Assembly: GCA_025361065.1 (NCBI GenBank) | Contig: JANYAY010000180.1 | Span: 1-52,512 of the forward strand | Source of the DNA: Deltaproteobacteria bacterium | GTDB lineage: Bacteria; Desulfobacterota; Syntrophia; Syntrophales; Smithellaceae | DNA length: 52,512 bases | Reading direction: 5' to 3' | Shown here: piece after piece, positions 32,258 to 42,500 of the stretch | Layout: each line of letters opens with the position of its first letter | Numbering within the stretch: position 1 is the first letter of the stretch | Notes under the pieces: model-generated | Seen by the model: the letters and a program-made list of their open reading frames with translations, nothing else | Told to the model about the DNA's origin: nothing | Databases searched by the model: none | Translations under genes and position numbers: made by a program

Positions 32258-33400
32258 ATGGATTTTAACTTAACTGAAGAACTGAAGATGTTGAAGGAAA
32301 TGGCCTACAAATTTGCTGTGGCGGAAATAACGCCGTTTTCCCAGGAATGCGATGAACAGGAAAAATACACACCGGAAATTAGAAAAAAAGCAGCGGAAAA
32401 TGGTCTGGTTGGCGCCTGGATTCCGGAAGAATATGGCGGAGCCGGTGCCGGAATTTTAGGCAATGCCATTATTACGGAAGAATTATCCAAGGTGGATATG
32501 GGTATTGGATTGAATGTTGTAGCTGCGGGATTCGGTTGCGAATCAATTTTTCAGTATGGCAGCGAAGAACAGAAAAAGACTTATCTGGCGCCTGTTTGTG
32601 CAGGCGACAAAGTCAGTGCCGGCTCCTTTACCGAGCCGAATGCCGGGACCGATGTTGCCGGTTATAAGACAAGGGCCGTCAAGGATGGAAGTGACTATGT
32701 GATCAACGGTAATAAAATGTTTATTACCAATGGTACAGTCTGTGATTTTATGGTTACTCAGTGCATTACCAATCCGGAAGAAAAAAAGCACAACAGCTTC
32801 AGTTTGATTATTATTCCGGCTGATGCCCAGGGAGTAACGCGGAACAAACTTCATGGCAAAATGGGAATTCGCGCCAGTGATACAGCGGAAATTGCTCTGG
32901 AAGATGTACGTGTTCCTCAATCCAATCTTGTAGGAAAAGAAGGGCATGGCTTTCGCGAGCTGATGCACTTTTTCGATACCACCAGAGTTATGGTTTCCGG
33001 CCAGGCGCTGGGTTTATCGGAAGCTTGTTTGGAAACAAGCGTTAAATATGTCAAGGAAAGAACAGCCTTTGGTGCACCTCTGGGATCATATCAGCTTACC
33101 CAGATGAAGTTAACGGAAATGGCAATACGTATAGAAGCTCTGCGCGGTCTTGTTTACAAAGCGGCCTGGTTGATTGATCAGGGAACTCCCGATTACACGC
33201 TGGCGGCAATGGCAAAATTCTACGGCGGACAGACAGCGGTATTTTGCGCCAATTATGCAGTTGAACTGCACGGTGGCTACGGTTACATTGAAGAATATCC
33301 TGTTCAAAAATGGTATCGCGATGCGAAAATTCTGGAGCTTTACGAAGGAACCAAAGAAGCAGAGATAATGACCATTGGCCGGGCTCTGCAGGCGAAGTAG
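32258..33400 (+). CDS. Acyl-CoA dehydrogenase
   Basis: The 380-residue flavoprotein introduces a double bond into acyl-CoA. It shows GLVGAWIPEEYGGAGAGIL, SFTEPNAGTDVAGYKTRA, ITNGTVCDFMV and the C-terminal ELHGGYGYIEEYPVQKWYRDAK. Near the end is LYEGTKEAEIM. The Glu at about 363 in YEG is the usual catalytic base of short- and medium-chain enzymes. Substrate chain length cannot be fixed here. An AAAGGAG site precedes the ATG. Electrons would pass to an electron-transfer flavoprotein, not in this window. Confidence 0.92.
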   Translation: MDFNLTEELKMLKEMAYKFAVAEITPFSQECDEQEKYTPEIRKKAAENGLVGAWIPEEYGGAGAGILGNAIITEELSKVDMGIGLNVVAAGFGCESIFQYGSEEQKKTYLAPVCAGDKVSAGSFTEPNAGTDVAGYKTRAVKDGSDYVINGNKMFITNGTVCDFMVTQCITNPEEKKHNSFSLIIIPADAQGVTRNKLHGKMGIRASDTAEIALEDVRVPQSNLVGKEGHGFRELMHFFDTTRVMVSGQALGLSEACLETSVKYVKERTAFGAPLGSYQLTQMKLTEMAIRIEALRGLVYKAAWLIDQGTPDYTLAAMAKFYGGQTAVFCANYAVELHGGYGYIEEYPVQKWYRDAKILELYEGTKEAEIMTIGRALQAK

Positions 33401-33415
33401 TTATGAAAAATAATT

Positions 33416-33460
33416 TTCAGGCGGGGCGGCAGTTTGAGGACTAGCCCTGCCTGAATTTTT
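33416..33460 (+). terminator. Rho-independent terminator after acyl-CoA dehydrogenase
   Basis: TTCAGGCGGGGC pairs with GCCCTGCCTGAA and is followed by five Ts. A further inverted repeat CAAATTTC/GAAATTTG lies downstream in the gap before the next gene. Confidence 0.8.
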
Positions 33461-33625
33461 ATTCATAAGACTCAAATTTCAAAAACGAAGTGCATTGAAA
33501 TTTGAAAGCTGAATCCCGCTAATAGCGGGACTGAAAGCGGTGGGTATAACAACCAGTCCCTTCGGTTGGAATTGGGGACCCGGGATTGCCTGGGGGGTAT
33601 ACCCGCGATTGAAAAAGGAGTGGTT

Positions 33626-34663
33626 ATGAAAACGCGTATTACCGAATTATTTGGCATCAAATATCCCATTATTTTATCCGGTATGAGCTGGATCAGCGTA
33701 CCGAAAATGGTAGCGGCAGTTTCCAATGCCGGAGGGCTGGGGATTCTCGCTACCGGTCCCTATACGCCCGCGCAAACCCGCCAGGCGATAAAGGAAATCC
33801 GTAGTCTTACAGATAAGCCTTTCGGAGCGAATGCCACCCTGCTTATTCCGGCGGCCTTAAAAAATGCCGAAGTATTATTGGAAGAAAAAGTGCCGGTAAT
33901 AAATTTTGCCCTGGGAAAAGGTGATTGGATTGTCAAAGCTTCGCACGCTTACGGCGGGAAAGTTGTCGCGACTGTTGTCAATGCCCGTCATGCTAAAAGG
34001 GCGCAGGAATACGGAGTGGATGCAGTTATCTCTACGGGATACGAAGCCGCCGCGCACGGTGAGTATGTAACGTCGCTCGTGCTGATTCCCTCTTTGGCGG
34101 ACGCGGTAAGTATCCCGATTATTGCCGCCGGTGGTTTTGCCGATGGCCGGGGACTGGCCGCAGCGCTGGCTTTAGGTGCGGAAGGAATTGCGATGGGAAC
34201 ACGCTTTATGACCACTAAAGAAAGTCCGTTACATGACAACTATAAGCGGTTGTCCATCGAAAAAGATGTTACCGACACAATGTTCTCCACCCGTTTTGAC
34301 GGGATATTATGCCGCGTTCTGAAAACGTCCGCAGCTGAAAAAGCATTTAAAAAAGGGTTGGATCTGCCGGCGGCTTTTATTAATTCCCAGGATATTGCCC
34401 GGCAGATGGAGATGCCCTATTTAAAATTATTTTTAGGTACACTGCTTTCCGGCTGGAAAAACGCAAGGTCGATGGCCTTTTTGGCCAATGGCTTCAAGGC
34501 TTTCCAGCAGGCCACCGAAGATGGGAATACCAAGACAGGAATTCTGCCCGTCGGCCAGATAACCGGCCTGATTCACGACGAACCAACGGTTGCCGAAGTA
34601 ATAGAAAGAATTATCGCCCAGGCCAAAGTGCAGCAGCAGAAACTGTATGATAATTTTTCATAG
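33626..34663 (+). CDS. Nitronate monooxygenase / NPD-like flavoprotein
   Basis: The 345-residue FMN TIM-barrel protein resembles 2-nitropropane dioxygenase and enoyl-ACP reductase FabK. Motifs are YPIILSGMSWISVPKMVAAVSNAGGLG (quoted in pieces: PIILSGMSWIS, VSNAGGLGIL), KPFGANATLL, STGYEAAAHGEY with the conserved His, IIAAGGFADGRGLAAALALGA and EGIAMGTRFM. I chose ATG 33626 with AAGGAG in front; the frame begins earlier at 33566 without support. Substrate is not certain: nitronates, or a role in fatty-acid synthesis. Confidence 0.85.
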   Translation: MKTRITELFGIKYPIILSGMSWISVPKMVAAVSNAGGLGILATGPYTPAQTRQAIKEIRSLTDKPFGANATLLIPAALKNAEVLLEEKVPVINFALGKGDWIVKASHAYGGKVVATVVNARHAKRAQEYGVDAVISTGYEAAAHGEYVTSLVLIPSLADAVSIPIIAAGGFADGRGLAAALALGAEGIAMGTRFMTTKESPLHDNYKRLSIEKDVTDTMFSTRFDGILCRVLKTSAAEKAFKKGLDLPAAFINSQDIARQMEMPYLKLFLGTLLSGWKNARSMAFLANGFKAFQQATEDGNTKTGILPVGQITGLIHDEPTVAEVIERIIAQAKVQQQKLYDNFS

Positions 34664-34682
34664 CCCGCAGGATTAGCGCTTA

Positions 34683-35435
34683 ATGATCCAGCATAAAAAA
34701 GTTGTCGTCGTGATGCCCGCATATAATGCTGAAAAAACTCTCCGGCAAACATATGAGGAGGTCGTGGCGCAAGGCATTGTGGATCTGGTTATTTTCGTTG
34801 ATGATGCCAGTTCCGATAACACAGCGCAAATTGCTGCAGGGCTTCCCAATACAAAGCTTTATGTTCACAAAGAAAATCGTGGTTATGGCGGCAATCAGAA
34901 AACCTGTTACAAGGCGGCGCTGGATAACGGAGCTGATATTGTCATTATGGTTCACCCTGATTATCAGTATACCCCGCGTCTCATTCCCGCCATGGCTTCC
35001 CTGATTAGCTGCGGCCTGTATCATTGTGTGCTGGGGTCCCGTATTCTGGGAGGATACGCATTAAAGGGCGGGATGCCTTATTGGAGATATGTCGCCAACC
35101 GTTTTCTAACTTTTGCCGAGAATATTTTAATCGGAGCGAAGCTTTCCGAGTATCATACCGGATATCGGGCCTTTTCCCGCGAGGTCTTACAAAGACTTTC
35201 TCTGGAAATTAATTCCGATGATTTTGTTTTTGACAATCAAATGCTTGCTCAAATTATCTGGTTTGGCTACACTGTTGCCGAAGTTAGTTGTCCAACCAGG
35301 TATTTTGCTGCAGCATCTTCCATTAATTTTTCCCACTCTGTCAGATATGGCTTTGGTTGCTTAAAGACCGCACTGGATTTCCGTCTGGCTAAAATGAAAC
35401 TGATCTCTTCTCCAATATTTCCTGTCTATGAATAA
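34683..35435 (+). CDS. GT2 family glycosyltransferase (DPM1/GtrB-like)
   Basis: The 250-residue protein has the GT-A nucleotide-sugar fold: VVVVMPAYNAEKTL, VDDASSDNTAQIA with the DDxS motif, ENRGYGGNQKTCYKAAL and VMVHPDYQYTPRLIPAM-like IVIMVHPDYQYTPRL. It lacks C-terminal membrane helices. It probably makes a polyprenyl-phosphate-linked sugar. It overlaps the following TPR membrane protein by 8 bp, and that partner could use the lipid-linked sugar as donor. Confidence 0.87.
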   Translation: MIQHKKVVVVMPAYNAEKTLRQTYEEVVAQGIVDLVIFVDDASSDNTAQIAAGLPNTKLYVHKENRGYGGNQKTCYKAALDNGADIVIMVHPDYQYTPRLIPAMASLISCGLYHCVLGSRILGGYALKGGMPYWRYVANRFLTFAENILIGAKLSEYHTGYRAFSREVLQRLSLEINSDDFVFDNQMLAQIIWFGYTVAEVSCPTRYFAAASSINFSHSVRYGFGCLKTALDFRLAKMKLISSPIFPVYE

Positions 35436-37224
35436 AAGAAATGCTTATCTAATTATTGTTTTTCTAATAGTCACATCCTTTGCTGCTTACGGGCGCATTT
35501 TAAGTAATGGTTTTATCAATTTCGATGATCCTGTTTACATTACGGAGAATCGGCATGTCCAGTCCGGCTTGAACATGGAAACCATAAAATGGGCTTTTAC
35601 GGCAATTGTTTCGAGTAACTGGCACCCCCTGACACTGCTTGCTCATGCCGGTGATTGGAGTTTATTTAATGGCCATGCCGGTGGCCATCACTTAATAAAT
35701 TTGCTGCTGCATATCGGGAATACACTTCTTTTATTTCTTCTTTTAAACAAGATGACGAAAGCCTTCTGGCCCAGTGTTTTTGCTGCGGCGTTTTTTGCTT
35801 TGCATCCCTTGCGGGTGGAATCAGTAGCCTGGGCGTCGGAGCGTAAAGATGTTTTAAGCGCTTTTTTCGGATTAGCCAGTCTTTACGTCTATGCTTATTA
35901 CGTCGAGAAACAGCAACTGACAAAATATTTTCTCTGTTTGCTGCTGTTTATTCTGGGGTTAATGGCGAAGCCAATGCTGGTTACTTTGCCTTTTATCATG
36001 CTCTTACTTGATATCTGGCCGCTGGAGCGTTGGAAAATAGTTACAGCAGCGCCATCTGTCAGTCGTGTAGCAGCTAAAAAAAAGAAATCAAAACAGCCAG
36101 CAGTTGCTGCCAGAAAAGAGCCCCCTCCAGCAAAAAACAGTAATCCCCTGATTAGCTTTCTTATTGCAGAGAAAATACCATTTATTATCCTGTCCATTAT
36201 TTCCAGCATAGTTACCGTCTGGGCACAAAGTAAAGGCGGAGCGATTGCCCCGTTGCAGAAGTTACCATTTTTTGAGCGCCTGACCAACGCCATTATATCT
36301 TATGTTTCTTATCTCGGAAAAATCCTCTGGCCTATGGATTTGGCGATATTTTACCCATATCAGCATGCTTTCCCTCTGTGGATGCTTCTGGGGTCTTTAT
36401 TAATATTATTTGTGATTAGCTTTTTGGTTATTTTAAGAATTAAAGATATGCCCTTTCTTTTTGTGGGCTGGTTTTGGTATTTGGGAGCACTTATTCCGGT
36501 AATCGGCTTAGTGCAGGTTGGCCGGCAAGCGCTGGCTGATCGTTATACATACCTGCCTGCGGTGGGAATCGGAATAATGATAGCCTGGGGTATTACATTA
36601 TTGCTCAAGCGCAATGATTGGCAAAAGAAGATATTAATTCCGTTAGGGGCGCTAAGTTTAATTATTCTAACCGTATTGACCTGGCGGCAATGTGGTTACT
36701 GGAAAAACAATATAACCCTTTTTGAACATGCCCTGCAGGTTACGAATAACAATTATCTGGCGCATGGCAATCTGGGGCTGGCCCTCGCTGCCGAAGGTAA
36801 AAGTGAAGAGGCAATTACCCATTACAATGCGGCACTGAAAATTAAGTCTGATGATGATAATGCACATTACAATTTGGGCAATGCCCTGGTTCGGCAAAAT
36901 AGAATTGATGAAGCTATTGCTCATTATCGTGAAGCAGTCCGCATCAATCCTCGTTATTTTACAGCACTGAATAATCTTGGTGTTAATCTGGAAAGGCAAC
37001 TCCATCATGATGAGGCCATCCATTATTACCGGCAGGCGCTGCAGATAAATGACAATAATCCGGGAGTTCATTTAAATCTGGGTGTAGCTCTCGCCAACAG
37101 TAATAAATTACCGGAAGCAATAGAGCAATTTAAGAAGGCCATTTATCTTGATCCTGAATACAAAGAAGCACGTCTGGCTCTGAAAATAGCATTGGATGTG
37201 GAAAAAAGACGGGGGGCTAAGTGA
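35428..37224 (+). CDS. TMTC-like multi-span membrane protein with C-terminal TPRs
   Basis: The 598-residue protein has about ten or more membrane helices, then TPR units from about 440 (YLAHGNLGLALAAEGKSEEAI, IDEAIAHYREAVRINPRYF and others). The short motif LHPLRVESVAWASERKDVLS near residue 125 is diagnostic of the TMTC/O-mannosyltransferase-like group. Residues about 205-240 are a Lys/Pro-rich cytoplasmic insertion. It is coupled to the GT2 gene (8-bp overlap), so a lipid-linked sugar transferase acting on proteins or envelope is a good guess; the substrate is unknown. Confidence 0.85.
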   Translation: MNKRNAYLIIVFLIVTSFAAYGRILSNGFINFDDPVYITENRHVQSGLNMETIKWAFTAIVSSNWHPLTLLAHAGDWSLFNGHAGGHHLINLLLHIGNTLLLFLLLNKMTKAFWPSVFAAAFFALHPLRVESVAWASERKDVLSAFFGLASLYVYAYYVEKQQLTKYFLCLLLFILGLMAKPMLVTLPFIMLLLDIWPLERWKIVTAAPSVSRVAAKKKKSKQPAVAARKEPPPAKNSNPLISFLIAEKIPFIILSIISSIVTVWAQSKGGAIAPLQKLPFFERLTNAIISYVSYLGKILWPMDLAIFYPYQHAFPLWMLLGSLLILFVISFLVILRIKDMPFLFVGWFWYLGALIPVIGLVQVGRQALADRYTYLPAVGIGIMIAWGITLLLKRNDWQKKILIPLGALSLIILTVLTWRQCGYWKNNITLFEHALQVTNNNYLAHGNLGLALAAEGKSEEAITHYNAALKIKSDDDNAHYNLGNALVRQNRIDEAIAHYREAVRINPRYFTALNNLGVNLERQLHHDEAIHYYRQALQINDNNPGVHLNLGVALANSNKLPEAIEQFKKAIYLDPEYKEARLALKIALDVEKRRGAK

Positions 37225-37238
37225 CTAAAGACGGCATT

Positions 37239-37487
37239 ATGCGCAAGGCGGCAACAGGCGCCAAACTAATTGAATATGAAACAGCGCGCAATTAAGCTAT
37301 TGCTAAAGTCCTGTATATCGTTGAGCAGGATTGCGGATTAAGCCATTTATACAATAAGGCATATGGGGCGAGGTTTCCCGAACTGATCAAAAATCCGTTT
37401 GATGCTCTCTTGCACCAGATGGCCTTTAAACTCTGCCCTGCTTCCAATATAGTAAAAGTTGGGGGGGGAGTTTATCTTATGAACTGA
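37239..37487 (+). pseudogene. Small unidentified ORF broken by an in-frame stop
   Basis: An 82-codon frame starts MRKAATGAKLIEYETARN, meets TAA at 37293-37295, and continues AIAKVLYIVEQDCGLSHLYN to TGA at 37485-37487. A further start, GTG 37221, overlaps the preceding stop. The second half (RFPELIKNPFDALLHQMAF) reads like real protein and ends at a normal stop after a run of Gs. I do not recognise the family. It may be a decayed gene at the border of the accessory region. Confidence 0.4.
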
Positions 37488-37895
37488 TAGCTGTCATTTT
37501 TTCACTGTTTCATATCCTCAAGTCTAAAATTGCCTTATTTCATTGAAATGCAATTTTCGTTTCATAATTCCCTTTGTTTGATAATAAGCGGTAGCAATTG
37601 CGTAACATATCGTAATTAATAAATATTAAGACATATAACAATATATATTTTAACACAGGTAAGATGAAATGATATTTTCATTTCATTATGAAACGAAATA
37701 TTGCCTTAGACGTGATTATGATATTGACAACTGCACGTAATCACTGTAAAAAATCGTAATCAGAAAGTCACAAATATCGTCTTTCTGATATTTTGAGTTT
37801 CCAAATTTGTAATTTTTTCCAAAACACCAAAGTGGGCGTCCTTAATTCTAAGTTGATAGAAGTATTATCAGTAAAGGAAAAAATAAGGATACACC
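37488..37895. other. AT-rich intergenic zone with inverted repeats
   Basis: No gene is seen in these ~400 bases. TTTCGTTTCATAAT (37555-37568) has a perfect inverted partner ATTATGAAACGAAA (37685-37698). Several further TTTCAT/ATGAAA words and two direct copies of ATTGCCTTA (near 37528 and 37700) lie around them. This may be a regulatory or remnant mobile-element region in front of the decayed transposase. Confidence 0.55.
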
Positions 37896-38620
37896 ATGTC
37901 ACGCTCAGCAAGACTCAACGCCACCGGCGTTTTTCAGCACATCATAATCAGAGGGATAGAACGTCGGAAGATATTCATAGACAATAAGGATCGCGATAAT
38001 TTTCCGGCGCGCCTTGAGAAACTTCTGCCTGAGACCAAAACGTCATATTACGCCTGGGCGTTTATACCCAATCATGCGCATTTTCTTTTCCGGATCGAAA
38101 GCGTTCCAATTGTCGCTCTGATGAGAAGACTCCTGACAGGCTGCGCCATCTATTTCAATCGCAGAAATAAGCGGAGTGGTCAGCTCTTTCAAAATCGATA
38201 CTCTATCGGGAAGATATTTATTTGACGAAACTGGTTCGGTATATCGATTTTTGTTAAGGGGTATTGTCGGATACTAAGGAAAAGTTTGAACGGCATTATG
38301 CGACAAGGTGTCGTGTTTATGATTTGGAGAAGATCGCCGAATGAGCAGCGACGGTATGTGCCTTTGAAGTGAATGATATTTTTTCCGGAAATAAGCAACC
38401 GGCCAGAGTAAAGGCGCGAAGTTTATTTTGTTATTGGGCGTCAGGCGCGTTGGGGGTTTCCTATGCCGCGTTGGCCGGACGGATAGGGATAAGCGCACCG
38501 GGTGTTGGGTACAGCGCTGAAAGGGGCAAGCTGATCGCGCAAGAAAACGGTTATCAGCTACTGGAAGATATAGAAAGTATTTTAGGGGCGTCCCCAAGAG
38601 CAATCCAAGAAGAGACTTGA
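37896..38620 (+). pseudogene. Decayed REP-associated (Y1/IS200-type) transposase
   Basis: The first part (37896 to about 38205) encodes the HUH Y1-transposase domain: ATGVFQHIIIRGIERRKIF, then YYAWAFIPNHAHFLFRI with the HxH pair and FNRRNKRSGQLFQNRY. Near 38205 the frame is lost; the next part, EDIYLTKLVRYIDF, is in another frame and is followed by stops at about 38255 and 38342. A third part (38369-38620) holds the C-terminal helix-turn-helix, ALAGRIGISAPGVGYSAERG. One frameshift and two stops make it inactive. These transposases act on REP-like palindromes. Confidence 0.8.
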
Positions 38621-38668
38621 TCCCATGTTTCTTCTAAGAGAAATCAATTCTTAAAGGAGGGTCGGGAA

Positions 38669-39514
38669 ATGCAGAAGCAAATGGTTTATTTCAGAAGCAA
38701 CAAATTGATTTTAGTGATGTTGGTTGTGGTATTTTGCTTCTCGGCGTTGCCAGTGTCTGCGGCTGAAAAAGATGCAGAGGTAGGCAGTAAGATAAAGTCA
38801 TGCTATCGCCTGATTCCGCAAGAGGTATATAGCGGACCTCCGGGCAAACCTTCATCACCCGACAATAAACATCCAGTTTGCAAAGTGCTTTTAAACAATC
38901 TGAATGAATTTTGTGACGAAAAACCGCCGAACATGGTTTGCGAATTTAAAATTCATCCGCGCTATAAAACCAAATTAAGTGTTCCCAAATGGACAAAACT
39001 CGATATTTATAAAAATCTTGACAGAATCGAAGCTATGGTCAGATCCCCATTTGAAATTTATGAAAGTACTGCCCAAAATAAAAGCTATCAAGACGAAGCA
39101 TGGCAAAAATACTATACAAGGATGAAAAAAGGACTTGATGAAGGAACTGCAACACTTCACAGTGCGACATTTGATCTCCGTAATCTTGGAAGATCATATG
39201 ATGTTTTACGCGTGCAACATGAAAAATGTACAGGACAACGTATCATTCTTAACCTTCATGATGATCCAAAGGTGGCAGCTTATGAATTTGAGCCAAGTTG
39301 GCTTGATGTAGAATACTCTGCGCTTGCCTTAAAGCAAATAATTCCGCCGTCAATTATAAAAATAGGGACAATGAAAGATATATTTTTCTTTCAAGGCGAA
39401 ACATTCAGTTATAATTGGTCTGAGAATAAATTATCGATTTATAGGCCATTTAGGGGGAAAAATGGTGGCTTTAATATTCATGATATTTGTTGGATTGAAT
39501 ACGATAAACATTAA
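38669..39514 (+). CDS. Secreted Cys-rich protein of unknown function next to the RTX gene
   Basis: The 281-residue protein has a Sec signal peptide (LILVMLVVVFCFSALPVSAA) and six cysteines in the mature part, at SCYRL, PVCKV, EFCDE, MVCEF, KCTGQ and DICWI, enough for three disulfides. I recognise no family. A strong AAGGAGG precedes the ATG. It lies 17 bp before the giant lysozyme-RTX gene and in the same direction, so they are probably co-transcribed. Periplasmic location would suit a lysozyme inhibitor or immunity protein, or an accessory factor; this is inference only. Confidence 0.75.
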   Translation: MQKQMVYFRSNKLILVMLVVVFCFSALPVSAAEKDAEVGSKIKSCYRLIPQEVYSGPPGKPSSPDNKHPVCKVLLNNLNEFCDEKPPNMVCEFKIHPRYKTKLSVPKWTKLDIYKNLDRIEAMVRSPFEIYESTAQNKSYQDEAWQKYYTRMKKGLDEGTATLHSATFDLRNLGRSYDVLRVQHEKCTGQRIILNLHDDPKVAAYEFEPSWLDVEYSALALKQIIPPSIIKIGTMKDIFFFQGETFSYNWSENKLSIYRPFRGKNGGFNIHDICWIEYDKH

Positions 39515-39531
39515 AAAGGAGGCTTGTTACA

Positions 39532-42500
39532 ATGCTAAATATAATTTCATTAGCCAGTGGCACTTATAATGATTATCGCTATAATTTAATAAAGATCGCC
39601 GAAGGTTGTAGAAGCACACCATATTTAGATAGCAAGGGATATGTGACGATCGGTATCGGATTTAATTTAAACGCTGCAGCCAGCAGAAATTGTGTGTTTT
39701 CTGAGTTGGGAATACAAAGTGGTATGCAATCATATAATAATTTAATTGATATCTTAGGGCAAAGATATCCATATACAACGATAGAACAGCGCAATGACTT
39801 GGAAAGCCAAATCAATCCGCAGTTAAACGCCAATGGTCTTACATCACTTACTGATCCTCAGATTAATAATATTTTCAATAACCTTGTAGGAGGTTTTGAA
39901 ACAACGGTAAATAGATGGATGCAAAATTATAGTATCCCGACAATAGGCAACTCCCGCGAACGTGCCGTACTTGTTTCGTTGGCCTATAACTCTAAAATGA
40001 AAAATGGATTCCCGAAAACACTTGGGATGAATTTAGTTAAAGCGCTTGGCGGCACAGTAGGCGGTGTTACATATGAAGCCAAGCGCGCCGAGGCGTGGTT
40101 TGAGATACGCTACAACACGAATCCAAATCCGGCCACCAAGAGCGATGCACCAGGCATGGCAAGGCGACGTTATGCAGAGGCGCAGCTGTTTGGTTTATAT
40201 GATGTTCCCAGTAATCCAAGCGCCGTGACTTTAGTGGAAGCTCAACAAGTATTTCGGATGTATCAAAATCATCGAAGCAAAATCCAAGAGTATGAACATT
40301 TGTTCGGCGTATTGCCAAATTATCCGACGCCTATACGTGGAAATAGCGTAACGCTAGCAAATAATGATTTCGGCACCTATTTGACACGTGCTGGAGTTGG
40401 CAGTGTAACAAATCTTGAGCTGGAGCTCAACCCTGCCAAAACAGCTCTTTTTACCTATTTGAACGGACGCAATGATCTAGCCGCCCTTGCAAAGGAAAAA
40501 CTGACCGACGATATCATTTCCACCAACATCTATCTCAATCCCTCCAAACCAACGGATTATGACCGGATGAGTTTATTGGATGCCCGTGATTACGAAACAG
40601 GTAACTACGAAATAACAGGTGCCAACGATTTGATGATCGGTATGGATCAGACCGACTGGATGTTTGGGGGTAAGGGAAACGACATATTGATAGGCGAGGC
40701 AGGGGAAGATGTTCTTGAAGGCGGGAAGGGTGATGATATCCTTGTTGGTGGTTCGGACTATGACACATATATTTACAACATCGGTGATGGTCACGACACG
40801 ATTATTGATACAGGCGCGAATGAAATTGTTATTGTGGATGTTTCGGGTAAACATCAGACTATAACGAATGTCTTTAAAACCGGAAACTCCAACGTCTGGA
40901 AAAATGCTAATGGTTCCATAACAGTCACCCACAACTCCCCTTGGCAGATAGTTCTCGAAGATGGAAGTACAATAAACCTCGGCGATGCCGATCTGGCAGC
41001 AGGTGATTTCGGCATCAACCTGATAGATGTACCGGAGAATCCCGAAACTACCCAGACAATACTTGGCGATCTCACACCTGTTGATTTTGATCCGGATGCG
41101 GAAGGCATCCAAATGCAATATGACGACTGGGGCAATGTGATTGTCAGCAACACCCCCAATCCGGGGAGGAACGATGTGCTTTATGACACAACAGCCAGTG
41201 ACCAGATTGCCGCGGGGGATGGGGATGACGAAATTATTTCTTATCACAGTGGAAATGATCGGTTATCAGGTAATATCGGTAGCGATTATATTAGCACTGT
41301 TACTGGCAATAATATTTTGGAAGGCAATGTTGGCAATGACATCATTATGGGAGGCGCAGGCAGCGATAATGTCTTTGGCGAAGATTACGGAGAAATGTCT
41401 GCGCTTATTGCAGGGGGCGAAGTTGCGCCGAATATCAATCAAAAAGGCGATCTGGTTTCGGGCGGCGGAGGTGGCGATTTTATTTATGGTTCCAATACTA
41501 ATGATGTTCTGTCCGGTGGTAATGGGAACGATTTGATTGTCGGTGGAGGCGGAGCTGACATTATCTATGGTGATTATGATTTCGTGGATGCTGACAGGAC
41601 TTGGACGGCCTCAATTCAAGTCAGCACTTCAGGCAATGGTACAACTTATCATGCTATCTTTAATAATATTCAATGGGCAGACAATGTGTTTGCCTATATC
41701 GGAGACGATGTAATATATGCCGGAGCAGGCAATGATTACATTAACGCAGGCGGCGGCGATGATGAAATGTATGGCGGTTCCGGAAACGATACAATCTTTG
41801 GTTATGCGGGGAATGATTTTATTGAAGGTAGTGATGGAGATGATGTCTTATGTGGCGATGAATATGGACATTTACCGTTGGCAGAACACGGTAACGATTA
41901 TATTGATGGTGGTGGAGGTAATGATTCAATATACGGAGACGGCGCCAATGATCAGCTCTTTGGCGGAGCAGGCAATGATTATATAGCGGGATATTTTGGT
42001 GATGATTATTTGGATGGAGAGGCTGGTGATGATCTTTTATTCGGCGAGTCCGGAGACGATATAATTTTTGGTGGCGATGGAAATGATCAATTGAATGGCG
42101 ACGCCTCCGATGTTGCTTTGGCTGACCAGGGCGACGACTATCTTGATGGTGGCGCTGGCGACGACACGATATGGGGATATGGCGGTAATGATTATATTGA
42201 TGCCGGTGATGGAAACAATGTAATATATGGAGGTGACGGTGATAACGAAATTCATGCCGGTTCAGGAAATGACTATATCAGAAGCAATGACTATATCGAC
42301 AACACTAAGGGCAACAACTATATTGATGCCGGAGACGGAAACAATGTAATATATGGCAGTTTCTCTGGTAGTAATGAAATCTATGCAGGCTCGGGAAATG
42401 ATCAGATCGGAGGAGGCAGTGGCGATGACTACATTGATGCTGGCGACGGAAACAATGTAGTAGGTGGAGGTGACGGTAATAATGAAATATATGCAGGCGC

